From: Thalassovita mediterranea
Lineage (GTDB): Bacteria; Pseudomonadota; Alphaproteobacteria; Rhodobacterales; Rhodobacteraceae
Reading direction: 5' to 3'
Assembly: GCF_001458435.1 (NCBI RefSeq)
Contig: NZ_CYSF01000006.1
Span: forward strand, 496,001 to 560,000
Length of the DNA stretch: 64,000 nucleotides
The translations under genes and the position numbers were made by a program. Each line of letters starts with the position of its first letter. Position 1 is the stretch's first letter. The notes beneath the pieces were generated by a model. That model was not told the origin of the DNA. It did no database searches and saw nothing but the letters and a program-made list of their open reading frames with translations. Shown piece after piece: positions 51,891 to 59,905 of this stretch.

Positions 51891-52703
51891 TCAGTCTACT
51901 GTGAAGTTGCCACAAACCTGCGCGGTGGAAAAACGGGCGCGCACATCCTGCAGGCGTTTGGTCGAAATGGTTCCCATCACCGATCCGACCTGATCAGGGG
52001 CCATAGTGGTGGCAACACCCCAAGGATCCACGATCATCGACCGCCCGCCAGTGGGGCGCGATCCATCTGGGAAACTGCCAAACTGGTTCACACCAACCAT
52101 ATAACACTGGGTGTCGATCGCACGGGCGCGCATCAGGGTTTCCCAATGGTCGCGGGTGGTGTTGAAGGTGAAACAGGCCGTAACCATAATCACATCCACC
52201 CCAGCACGGGCCATCGCCATATAGAGATCGGGGAAGCGCAGGTCGTAGCAGACGCTACAGCCGAAGGTCAGACCGCCCGCCTCGTAGGTGACAACCTTGG
52301 TGCCCGGACCGTTCATCGACGATTCAGAATAGACCGTGCCGTCAGGCGCCACGTAATCAAACAGGTGGATCTTGCGATAGGTGGTGACCAGCTCACCCTG
52401 CGGATTGATCACGGCGGTGGTGTTGAAAAAGCCGTCTTCGGCCTTTTCAGCAAAGGATCCGCCATGAACCCAGACGTTGTTTTTCTGCGCAGCCTCTTGC
52501 AGCATCGACAGAATACGACCGCCGGGAATGGCCTCTGCCTCGGCGCGGCGGCGCTCTTTGTCGGTTTCACGCAGGGCAAAGTGTTCCGGCAGAACCACCA
52601 TTTCAGCGCCTTCTGCGGAGGCTTCGTCAATGGCCGCACGGGCATTGGTCAGGTTTTCGGCAACATCTTTTTGGGCCGCCAGTTGCAGCAGGGAAATACG
52701 CAT
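51891..52703 (-). CDS. Carbon-nitrogen hydrolase (nitrilase superfamily, Nit-like amidase)
   Basis: A 270-residue cytoplasmic amidase-type enzyme with the complete triad Glu40 (VLPEHFAL), Lys111 (YRKIHLFD) and Cys152 (CSVCYDLRFPD). The YDLRFPDLY motif places it near the Nit1/Nit2 branch, which hydrolyses omega-amides or deaminated glutathione. It lies 67 nt after tctA with a hairpin between. A housekeeping metabolite-repair role or a step in the local catabolic pathway are both possible. Confidence 0.87.
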   Translation of the reverse strand: MRISLLQLAAQKDVAENLTNARAAIDEASAEGAEMVVLPEHFALRETDKERRRAEAEAIPGGRILSMLQEAAQKNNVWVHGGSFAEKAEDGFFNTTAVINPQGELVTTYRKIHLFDYVAPDGTVYSESSMNGPGTKVVTYEAGGLTFGCSVCYDLRFPDLYMAMARAGVDVIMVTACFTFNTTRDHWETLMRARAIDTQCYMVGVNQFGSFPDGSRPTGGRSMIVDPWGVATTMAPDQVGSVMGTISTKRLQDVRARFSTAQVCGNFTVD

Positions 52704-52730
52704 GAGAGCGTCCTTTCATATTGGGGTCAT

Positions 52731-52760
52731 TGGCGCCCCTCTTGGGGGTCGCGGGCGCCA
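52731..52760 (-). other. Intercistronic hairpin between tctA and the nitrilase-family gene
   Basis: TGGCGCCC / GGGCGCCA, an 8-bp perfect stem with a 14-nt loop and no T tract. It probably lowers or decouples expression of the downstream genes. Confidence 0.5.
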
Positions 52761-52770
52761 GATGGATTGC

Positions 52771-54294
52771 TTATTCGTCTTCGATAACCGGAGGGGTGAT
52801 CAGGGCTTTGCGCACGCGCATCACAACCATGATCGCTGTCAGGATCAGGATGGTCAGCGAAATCGGGCGCTGAACGATGATCCATAGGCCGTCATTGTCC
52901 AACAGCATGGTCTGACGCACCGCCCTCTCCATACCGCCACCCAGCAGCAGCGCGATCATGAAGGCGGGAATGTTGTAGTCATACCGGCGGAACAGGTAAC
53001 CGATGATGCCGAACACCACCATTATCCACACATCAAACAGCGATGAGTGCAGCACATATGCAGATGAGACCGAGATCATCAGGATGAGCGAATAGGTGAT
53101 GCGCGCAGGCACCGCCAGAATGATCCGGCCAATCATCGGGCTGAACCAGAACCCGACGATAAAGTAGGTGACGATACAGAACAGACCGGCACTGAACAGG
53201 GCGTAGATCAGCAGGCTGTCTTCGGTGAAAACCTGTGGGCCAACGGTGATGCCGTGGATCAGCATCGCCCCCGCCAACAGTGCCGCCTGTGTCGACCCCG
53301 GGATACCCAGTGTCAGCAGCGGGATCAAGTTTGCACCCGATGTGGCGTTGTTCGCCGCCTCAGACGCAGCGACGCCTTTGACCTCACCGTTGCCCCATTC
53401 ATCATCCGGTTTCGCCTGACGGCGGGCTTCGCCAAAGGACAGGAAGGATGCAACCGATGCACCAATGCCCGGGAACATCCCGACGGATGCACCAATGAAC
53501 ATCGACCGGATGATGGTCGGCAGGACGCGGATATAATCCCACAGGCCAAATCCGTCATCTGGTTTGCTGACGCCTTCCTTGCGGGTGCTTTCATCCTTGT
53601 GTGAAGTGGCGCCGAAATCCTTGACGTCAAAACGGTGGAACACCTCACCCACAACAAAAATACCAATCAGCGCAGGCACCAAAGGTAGGCCGTCCATCAG
53701 CGGCAATTGATCAAAGGTCATACGCAGGTTGCCAGAAATCGGGTCAAACCCAACCAGCGCCAGCGTGATGCCAAACAGTGTGGAAATGATACCCTTGAGC
53801 ATCGACGTACCGATGATGCTGGAAATCACCACAAAGGCCATGATGTAGATGGTCACCAGCTCTGGCGGGCCGATCTTGACCGCGTAGACCGCCAGATAGG
53901 CCGCACCGAAAATCAGCAAACATTCCGAAAAGAAATCCCCCGTGGCCGAGGCGGCAGTGGCCGCGCGCAGCGCTTTGACCGGGTAGCCTTTGCGCGCTAA
54001 GGCGTGCCCTTCGATCATGGTGGCCGCCGCCGATGGGGTGCCGGGGGTGTTGAACAGAATTCCGGGGATCGAACCACCGAAGTCTGACGATTTCGAAATC
54101 GTATACATCAGGATCAACGCGATCAGCGGATCCAAATAGAACGAAAACGGCAGCAGTAGCGCCACAGCGGTGGTCCCGCTCAGGCCGGGTACCGCGCCGA
54201 CCAGGATACCCGCGACCGACCCGATGATCGCGACGATCACTGCGCTGGGGCTGGAGAGGAAAGCGCTCAGGCCTTCGAGAAAGGGCAAAGACAT
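52771..54294 (-). CDS. tctA: Tripartite tricarboxylate transporter, large membrane subunit TctA
   Basis: A 507-residue membrane protein with about twelve helices. The blocks GAVPGLSGTTAVALLLPFSFYLDP, GSIPGILFNTPGTPSAAATMIEGH and FPGIGASVASFLSFGEARR are TctA hallmarks. Together with TctB and the periplasmic TctC it makes a secondary transporter for carboxylates. Start is 23 nt after tctB. Confidence 0.93.
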   Translation of the reverse strand: MSLPFLEGLSAFLSSPSAVIVAIIGSVAGILVGAVPGLSGTTAVALLLPFSFYLDPLIALILMYTISKSSDFGGSIPGILFNTPGTPSAAATMIEGHALARKGYPVKALRAATAASATGDFFSECLLIFGAAYLAVYAVKIGPPELVTIYIMAFVVISSIIGTSMLKGIISTLFGITLALVGFDPISGNLRMTFDQLPLMDGLPLVPALIGIFVVGEVFHRFDVKDFGATSHKDESTRKEGVSKPDDGFGLWDYIRVLPTIIRSMFIGASVGMFPGIGASVASFLSFGEARRQAKPDDEWGNGEVKGVAASEAANNATSGANLIPLLTLGIPGSTQAALLAGAMLIHGITVGPQVFTEDSLLIYALFSAGLFCIVTYFIVGFWFSPMIGRIILAVPARITYSLILMISVSSAYVLHSSLFDVWIMVVFGIIGYLFRRYDYNIPAFMIALLLGGGMERAVRQTMLLDNDGLWIIVQRPISLTILILTAIMVVMRVRKALITPPVIEDE

Positions 54295-54317
54295 TGGTAA
54301 GTTCCTTTCTGACCTGA

Positions 54318-54821
54318 TTAGAACGCGTTGAAGAAGTCACGCCGCCACGTGGGCAGCACATTGTTCAAACCGGTGGACAACAGCGCGCCATCCTGTTCGG
54401 TAATCCCCAACAGGAAGAAGAACAGCAGGTACGATCCAACCGCAAAACAGGTTGCGATCATCAGCGGTTTGCGACCAAAATTTTCGGTAAACAGCGCCAG
54501 CGCAATATAGCCAACCGCAACGGTTGCGATCAGATATTCCACCGCCCAGAACAAAACCGGATAAGCGAGGCCCACCAGCGCAATCACCACGCCACGACGC
54601 CCCATAAAAGCCTGATCTCCGCTTTCGCGTTTGTGGGAGGTGACAGAAACGACAACCAGCAGCGCGACTGAAATCGCCACGATGATCAGGGCAAACATGA
54701 TGCCGTTGTCCTGCAATGCACCTTGCCAGCCATACGGTGTTAGCAGATCATACGCACCAGCGCCAAACAGCGCGATCATGAAGGCCCCGAAAAGCACCTC
54801 ACCATTTAACCACTTGGTCAT
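54318..54821 (-). CDS. tctB: Tripartite tricarboxylate transporter, small membrane subunit TctB
   Basis: A 167-residue membrane protein with four hydrophobic segments. The ATG at 54821 was selected over an upstream in-frame start because the hydrophobic family N-terminus (NGEVLFGAFMIALFGAGAYDLL) follows directly and a GGGAGG sequence precedes it. Sequence in this subunit is poorly conserved, so assignment rests partly on position between tctC and tctA. Confidence 0.87.
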   Translation of the reverse strand: MTKWLNGEVLFGAFMIALFGAGAYDLLTPYGWQGALQDNGIMFALIIVAISVALLVVVSVTSHKRESGDQAFMGRRGVVIALVGLAYPVLFWAVEYLIATVAVGYIALALFTENFGRKPLMIATCFAVGSYLLFFFLLGITEQDGALLSTGLNNVLPTWRRDFFNAF

Positions 54822-54884
54822 GTTTTCCCTCCCCTGCGCGCGGCGCATCAACCAGCCGCGTTCTGATCGTTTCATGTGGGATCA

Positions 54885-54903
54885 GGGCCGCATGTCGCGG
54901 CCC
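54885..54903 (-). other. Intercistronic hairpin between tctC and tctB
   Basis: GGGCCGC / GCGGCCC with a 5-nt loop in the 109-nt gap after the binding-protein gene. Such stems often protect the binding-protein mRNA so that it outnumbers the membrane subunits. Confidence 0.5.
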
Positions 54904-54930
54904 CAATCTTATGTGTGATCCATCACCGGA

Positions 54931-55911
54931 TTACAGCGCGCCTGCGACTGCATCGGTGGTCGGACGCCAGCTGTCCATCAGCTCTTTCATGTGCTCAAGG
55001 GTTTCAGCACCGTCCATGAACACCACGTTCAGGTTGGCCTTTTTGACCTTTTCCTGAGTGGCCGGATCGTCGATGGCGAATTTGAATGCTGCGGTCAGTT
55101 CGGCCACAACATCATCCGGCGTGTCGCGCGGGGCCAGCACGATGTAAGGTGCAGGCATTGCAACAAATTCGGTGCCCTGTTCGGCAAATGACTTCATGTC
55201 GGGCGCCAGACCATCACGTTCGTTGGCCATAACGCCGATCGCGCTCATGGTGTCGAGGTTGGCAAGGTAGTGGTGGGTGCCCACAACACCAAAGGCGACC
55301 TGATCGCCAATGATCGCCGCACGCGCCGGGGCGCCGCCTGCAAAGGGAACGTCCTGCACTTTGTCTTCCAGACCGTTGCTGATCAGCCAGCTGGTCATCG
55401 CAACATCGGTGATCGACCCTTTACCGGTGTGGGCCCAACGCAGCGGGTTGCCTGCTTCGTAGGCGTCTTCGATTGCTTTCTTCATATCCGCAACCGAATT
55501 CAGGTTGCGCGCCTTGGGCGCAACAACTGCAAGGTTGGCAACAGCAACATGCGCAACAGGTTTGAAGTCTTCCAGTACGTTCACACCGGTTTCTTTCACC
55601 ATGGTCGCAATCATCGCGGAACCGGAAATCATCACAACGGTCTGACCGTCGGCTTTGGCCGGTTTGGTGAACTTCAGACCGATCAGCTGACCCGCGCCGG
55701 GACGGTTGGCCACAACGATGGGCTGATCATCCAGTGCCTCGGTCAGAGCAGGCGCAAAGATGCGCGACAGCGTGTCCAGACCGCCGCCGGGTTTCGCGCC
55801 AACAACGATGGTCACGGGACCGTTGGGGAAATCATTGGCCATGGCCGGGGCAGATGCCCCGATCACGGCAATGGCCGCGCTCGTCAGTAGGGTTTTAAGA
55901 TGTCCAATCAT
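54931..55911 (-). CDS. tctC: Tripartite tricarboxylate transporter, periplasmic binding protein TctC
   Basis: A 326-residue binding protein. Residues 1-25 are a signal peptide ending in APAMA. The mature chain has the TctC/BugD pattern NDFPNGPVTIVVGAKPGGGLDTLSRIFAPAL and VVANRPGAGQLIGLKF. The ATG at 55911 follows GGAGG within normal spacing; the longer frame has no signal peptide. Ligand unknown; a carboxylate or amide processed by the creatininase-like and RraA-like proteins is likely. Confidence 0.92.
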   Translation of the reverse strand: MIGHLKTLLTSAAIAVIGASAPAMANDFPNGPVTIVVGAKPGGGLDTLSRIFAPALTEALDDQPIVVANRPGAGQLIGLKFTKPAKADGQTVVMISGSAMIATMVKETGVNVLEDFKPVAHVAVANLAVVAPKARNLNSVADMKKAIEDAYEAGNPLRWAHTGKGSITDVAMTSWLISNGLEDKVQDVPFAGGAPARAAIIGDQVAFGVVGTHHYLANLDTMSAIGVMANERDGLAPDMKSFAEQGTEFVAMPAPYIVLAPRDTPDDVVAELTAAFKFAIDDPATQEKVKKANLNVVFMDGAETLEHMKELMDSWRPTTDAVAGAL

Positions 55912-55933
55912 GGTGTCCTCCCTTTCGTGGAAC

Positions 55934-56716
55934 TCAGTGATAGTGGTGGTGGGCAAAGCGTGTCAGTTTTTCCAACACATGGTTAAACAGCACCTCACCA
56001 CGGGCCGCGGAAAACGGCACATGGCGGGGATTTGTCTTGGCGTCCGGCGAAACATCCTCGACATAGATCGGTAGTTCGACGTTCAGGTTTTCGAACCGAC
56101 CCTGAGACATGCCCTTGAACTCCAGACCGAAAGGCGCAGCCAATTCAGTGGCGCCTGCATCAAGGTTGGATTTGCAGTCTTCGGGGAACAGGTATTCGCT
56201 AAGCGATCCCATCGGTTCGGTGCCGTGTCCTTTTGCGCTGGGTCCCAGATCGGGGTGGATGTCGTGCCAGACAGCATCGTCAAAGGCCGCCCAGATATTC
56301 ACTGAGGGCACTACGATATCATGTTTTGCACGGATCAGGCGCAACTGGTTTGCAATCAGTCCGGTGTTGCCGCCATGCCCGTTGAGAACCAGAATGTTCT
56401 TGGCCCCGTCACGGATCAGGCTGGTGATGATTTCAGAAAAGACGGCCGCGTATGTTTCGGCGCTCAGCGCAATGCCGCCCTGACAGTTCTGGAAATAGGT
56501 GGCGTGCCCAAATGGCAGCACAGGCACGGCGACACCGCCAACCCGTTCGGCCAGCGCTTCGGCCATGCGATCCGCCAGACGATAATCCCCCATCGGTGTG
56601 TAATTGCCATGCGGTTCGGTTGATCCAACCGGCACGATAAAGAGCGCCTCTTTGGCAAAGGCGTCTTTGGCCTGATCAAATGTCAGACGTGCCAGGCTGT
56701 GTTTGTCGCGGCTCAT
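55934..56716 (-). CDS. Creatininase-family amidohydrolase
   Basis: A 260-residue metal-dependent amidohydrolase. The metal-binding set Glu34, His36 and Asp44 (STEPHGNYTPMGDYRLAD) and the NGHGGN block with His114 agree with creatininase. It should hydrolyse a cyclic amide or formamide-type bond. The ATG at 56716 overlaps the RraA-like gene by 4 nt; the frame upstream of it is not coding. It is second in the minus-strand operon, before tctC. Creatinine itself is not implied, because creatinase and related genes are absent. Confidence 0.88.
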   Translation of the reverse strand: MSRDKHSLARLTFDQAKDAFAKEALFIVPVGSTEPHGNYTPMGDYRLADRMAEALAERVGGVAVPVLPFGHATYFQNCQGGIALSAETYAAVFSEIITSLIRDGAKNILVLNGHGGNTGLIANQLRLIRAKHDIVVPSVNIWAAFDDAVWHDIHPDLGPSAKGHGTEPMGSLSEYLFPEDCKSNLDAGATELAAPFGLEFKGMSQGRFENLNVELPIYVEDVSPDAKTNPRHVPFSAARGEVLFNHVLEKLTRFAHHHYH

Positions 56717-57447
56717 TGGCCTTGCTCCTGATTTTTCTTGATTGTTGGATCCACCGCCGCGTCCGCGGCAGGGATCAGGTATTTTGCAACACGCTCTTCT
56801 GCACCGGTCAGAACCGACAGATTGGCGCCATCGCGCAATTGCTGCTGACGGCCACCGCTGACCGCCTCTTTCTTGCTGGCGGCAGCCGCCACAGTCATGG
56901 CATTCGCACGCGGCACGCACAGAACGCCGCTTTCATCGGCAATGATCACATCGCCCGGATGCACAGTGACACCCCCGCAGGTGACAGGCACATTCAATTG
57001 TCCCATCGGCGGGTCCATACGGCGCGTTGTGATTGGGGACACCCCGTTCGACCAAACGGCAAACCCGTGTTCGCGAATTTCGTCAGGATCGCAGATCGGG
57101 CCATCAACGATGGCACCAGCGGCGCCAGCCACAGCCATTGCCAATCCGACATTCCCACCAAGGCAGGCCATGCGCGTATCACCGCAGCGATCAATCACCA
57201 CAACATCCCCCGGACGCAGTCGCGCCGTCAGATAATGCAACAGCGCCGTATCCGGCGACGGCAAACGGATCGTAACCGCTGTGCCGATGATACGCGTATC
57301 CGGTTGGCGGGCCGTGATCTGACGATGATCCAGAAACCCATCCCACAACAAATGACCGACGGTCGCCACTGACACACCGTCAAAGGCCTCGATCACTGCG
57401 GCGGGCAGCTGCGCAGGCATCGGTGAGATGTGGTAGCCATTTTCCAT
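56713..57447 (-). CDS. RraA-like protein (4-hydroxy-4-methyl-2-oxoglutarate aldolase family)
   Basis: A 244-residue protein of the RraA/HMG-aldolase/demethylmenaquinone-methyltransferase-like family. The metal and substrate loop GDVVVIDRCGDTRMACLGGN followed by AGAIVDGPICD corresponds to the family core. Class II pyruvate aldolases of this family split 4-hydroxy-2-oxoacids and decarboxylate oxaloacetate. ATG 57447 has AGGA 8 nt upstream and is preferred to an ATG 6 codons earlier. First gene of the operon, divergent from GntR. Confidence 0.82.
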   Translation of the reverse strand: MENGYHISPMPAQLPAAVIEAFDGVSVATVGHLLWDGFLDHRQITARQPDTRIIGTAVTIRLPSPDTALLHYLTARLRPGDVVVIDRCGDTRMACLGGNVGLAMAVAGAAGAIVDGPICDPDEIREHGFAVWSNGVSPITTRRMDPPMGQLNVPVTCGGVTVHPGDVIIADESGVLCVPRANAMTVAAAASKKEAVSGGRQQQLRDGANLSVLTGAEERVAKYLIPAADAAVDPTIKKNQEQGQ

Positions 57448-57463
57448 TTGTACGTTCCTATGC

Positions 57464-57481
57464 AAAATGTTCGAACATTTT
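57464..57481. promoter_or_regulatory. Perfect 18-bp palindrome, candidate GntR operator
   Basis: AAAATGTTCGAACATTTT is a perfect palindrome 16 nt before the RraA-like start and in the divergent region shared with the GntR gene. A matching half-site TGTTCGA recurs at 57529-57535. Position and symmetry point to repressor binding over the operon promoter. Confidence 0.72.
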
Positions 57482-57505
57482 TATTTAGGCTAATCATAAG
57501 CAAAA

Positions 57506-57545
57506 TTTCAGTCAAATAAATTTTTACCTGTTCGATTGACTGAAA
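57506..57545. promoter_or_regulatory. Long inverted repeat upstream of the GntR gene
   Basis: TTTCAGTCAA-N20-TTGACTGAAA, perfect 10-bp arms ending 19 nt before the GntR start. It could be a second regulator site (for autoregulation) or a leader hairpin. Distinct in sequence from the neighbouring palindrome. Confidence 0.55.
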
Positions 57546-57564
57546 AAGGCGCTATGCTTTGACT

Positions 57565-58287
57565 ATGGAAAATCACAGCGTCTCTCCCGCCGAAACAAAG
57601 GTGAACACCGCAGATTCCCCCAAAGAATCCGTGACCTTACGGATCTATGAGGAAGTTCTGGAGGATATCCGCTCGGGCAAACTGGCCCCGGGGAGCAAGT
57701 TGAAGGTGCGCGATCTGTCCACCACCTATCGGGGTAGCGTCGGTTCCTGCCGCGAAGTGATGAACCGCCTGATGGGCGAACGGTTCGTCGAATCGCGGGG
57801 AATGACTGGATTTAAGGTGAAGGGGCTGTCAGCCGTCGACTTTGCCGAAGTGCATGACCTGCGTGACGCGCTGGAAGCCCACGCGCTGCGCACCGCAATC
57901 GACATTGGCGATACCGCTTGGGAAGAAAACCTGATCCTTGCCTATCACCGACTGACCCGTGGGGGCGGCATCGAAGACGATATCGTCTCCCGCGAGGCGC
58001 GCCATAGGAACTTCCACCTTGCGTTAATTGATGCGGGATCGTCGGACTGGCACAAATTCTACGTGCGGGTTCTGAACCTACATGGTGAACGCTATCGCCG
58101 CATCCTGCTGCCCAAACGCATCCAAAACCCTGACTATGTGGCCGAAGTGGACGCAGAACATCGCCAACTGATGGAGCTATGCCTTGACCGCGATGCCGAT
58201 CGGGCTGCGGTGCTGCTAAAACGCCACCGGTCGCGGTCGCGGGCGGACCTGTTGAACGAATTGCACAAACTCGCCCCAGACAGCTAA
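57565..58287 (+). CDS. GntR-family regulator (FadR/FCD type)
   Basis: A 240-residue regulator. The winged helix (ESVTLRIYEEVLEDIRSGKLAPGSKLKVRDLSTTYRGSVGSCREVMNRLMGERFVE, about 22-78) is followed by an FCD helical sensor domain with the DLRDALEAHALR entry helix and metal-type histidines (HRNFHLAL, HRQLME). ATG 57565 is used in place of a TTG two codons earlier. Divergent from the RraA-creatininase-tct operon, its expected target. Confidence 0.88.
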   Translation: MENHSVSPAETKVNTADSPKESVTLRIYEEVLEDIRSGKLAPGSKLKVRDLSTTYRGSVGSCREVMNRLMGERFVESRGMTGFKVKGLSAVDFAEVHDLRDALEAHALRTAIDIGDTAWEENLILAYHRLTRGGGIEDDIVSREARHRNFHLALIDAGSSDWHKFYVRVLNLHGERYRRILLPKRIQNPDYVAEVDAEHRQLMELCLDRDADRAAVLLKRHRSRSRADLLNELHKLAPDS

Positions 58288-58370
58288 GCGGCGGACGTAA
58301 TTACGTAGTCTCACGGATCACAAGCAGCGACCGAACCTATTATCCTGCCCGCCAGTTAAGGGAGGTCCGC

Positions 58371-58406
58371 ATGAACGTAAAACAACCCCAAACGGTGCCA
58401 CAATGA
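58371..58406 (+). CDS. Eleven-codon mini-ORF coupled to the acyl-CoA ligase
   Basis: ATG 58371 reads MNVKQPQTVPQ and then TGA, whose last bases overlap the ATG of the ligase (ATGA at 58403-58406). The mini-ORF has the strong ribosome site (GGGAGG, 58360-58365), while the ligase start has none. The arrangement predicts that ribosomes reach the ligase by termination-reinitiation. There is no run of one amino acid, so classical attenuation is not suggested. Confidence 0.5.
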   Translation: MNVKQPQTVPQ

Positions 58407-59905
58407 ACCCGGCAGAATGGCTGGCCCGCACGGCAAGGCGCGATGCTGACCGCCCTGCCCTGCTACATGGAGAGGTCATCACACATACCTACAGCCAATT
58501 TCACACCGCCGCCGCACGCCTTGGCGCTGGTCTGCTGTCGCGCGGCATCGGCAAAGGGGACCGTATCGCGGTATTTATGAGCAATCGGATCGACTATCTG
58601 ATCGCACTCTATGGGATCTGGTTCACTGGCGCGGCTGCAGTTCCGATCAATGCCAAGCTACACCCGAAAGAAGCCGACTGGATCATCGAAAACGCCGATT
58701 GCGCCCTAACACTCAGCGATGACGCGCGTTCGGCGGATCTCACGCGCCCCGCCATTTCGGTGGATGGGACGGAATGGGCGGATTTGATAGCCATGCCCCC
58801 CATGCCCCGACCGGTGGACATGGATAGCAGCGATATGGCCTGGCTGTTTTACACCTCTGGCACCACAGGCAAGCCCAAAGGTGTCATAATCACCTGTGGC
58901 AACATCGCGTCGATGGTCAGTTGCTATTTCATCGACGTTGATGACGTGCTGGAAGGCGACGCCATCCTTTATGCGGCGCCGATGTCACATGGCGCGGGGC
59001 TGTACAATTTCATGCATGTAATCCGCGGCGCACGTCATGTGGTGCCAGACAGTGGCGGTTTTGAACCCGCCGAAATCCTGTCTCTCGGTCGCGCTCTCGG
59101 CTCGGTCACGATGTTTGCCGCGCCGACAATGGTGCGGCGTTTGGTCGATTGCGCCAAGGCGAGCGGCTCAACTGGTGAGGGGTTACGCACCATCTGCTAC
59201 GCAGGCGGCCCAATGTATGAGGCCGACATCCTAGAGGCCGTCGCGGTGATGGGCCCACGTTTTGTCCAGATCTACGGTCAGGGGGAATGCCCGATGGGGA
59301 TCACCGCGTTGCCCCGCCATGACGTGAGCGACCGCACCCACCCCAACTGGCGCGCGCGGCTCAATTCAGTTGGTAAGGCGCAGACAACCGTGCAGGTGCG
59401 TATTATGGATGCGGCAGGCGTCGAATGCCCCATTGGCACCAGCGGCGAAATCACTGTACGCGGCGATACGGTGATGCCCGGCTATTGGCGCAATACTGAC
59501 GCCACGACCAAAACCCTCCGCGAGGGGTGGCTGTGGACGGGCGACATGGGAACGATGGACACCGATGGGTATGTGACCCTGCAGGATCGGTCAAAGGACA
59601 TGATTATCTCGGGCGGATCCAACATATACCCCCGCGAAGTTGAAGAGGTGCTGCTATCCCACCCCGAAGTGAGCGAAGTCGCTGTTGTCGGTCGTCCTCA
59701 TGCCGATTGGGGTGAGGAAGTCGTCGCCTTCATCGTCGGCACCGCCACTGCTGAGGGTTTGGATGCGCTATGCCTAGACCAAATCGCGCGTTTCAAACGG
59801 CCCAAGACGTACCTAAACGTCTCTGAGCTGCCCAAAAACAACTACGGCAAGGTGCTAAAGACTGAATTGCGTACAAAACTGGCACGCAGGCCAGAGGGGA
59901 ACTGA
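58403..59905 (+). CDS. AMP-dependent acyl-CoA ligase
   Basis: A 500-residue ANL-family ligase: phosphate loop WLFYTSGTTGKPKGVIIT, QIYGQGECPMG in place of the usual aromatic-TE motif, and hinge GYVTLQDRSKDMIISGGSNIYPREVEEV with NNYGKVLKTEL at the end. The glutamate of the TE pair is represented in GQGE. It stands alone between the GntR gene and a convergent LysR. Its substrate is unknown; regulation with the GntR locus is possible. The start lacks its own ribosome site and relies on the preceding mini-ORF. Confidence 0.87.
   Translation: MNPAEWLARTARRDADRPALLHGEVITHTYSQFHTAAARLGAGLLSRGIGKGDRIAVFMSNRIDYLIALYGIWFTGAAAVPINAKLHPKEADWIIENADCALTLSDDARSADLTRPAISVDGTEWADLIAMPPMPRPVDMDSSDMAWLFYTSGTTGKPKGVIITCGNIASMVSCYFIDVDDVLEGDAILYAAPMSHGAGLYNFMHVIRGARHVVPDSGGFEPAEILSLGRALGSVTMFAAPTMVRRLVDCAKASGSTGEGLRTICYAGGPMYEADILEAVAVMGPRFVQIYGQGECPMGITALPRHDVSDRTHPNWRARLNSVGKAQTTVQVRIMDAAGVECPIGTSGEITVRGDTVMPGYWRNTDATTKTLREGWLWTGDMGTMDTDGYVTLQDRSKDMIISGGSNIYPREVEEVLLSHPEVSEVAVVGRPHADWGEEVVAFIVGTATAEGLDALCLDQIARFKRPKTYLNVSELPKNNYGKVLKTELRTKLARRPEGN

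Noticed and set aside
55934-56716. True creatinine degradation locus.
   Set aside because: The creatininase-type metal residues are present, but creatinase, sarcosine oxidase and a creatinine transporter are not; only the family assignment is kept.
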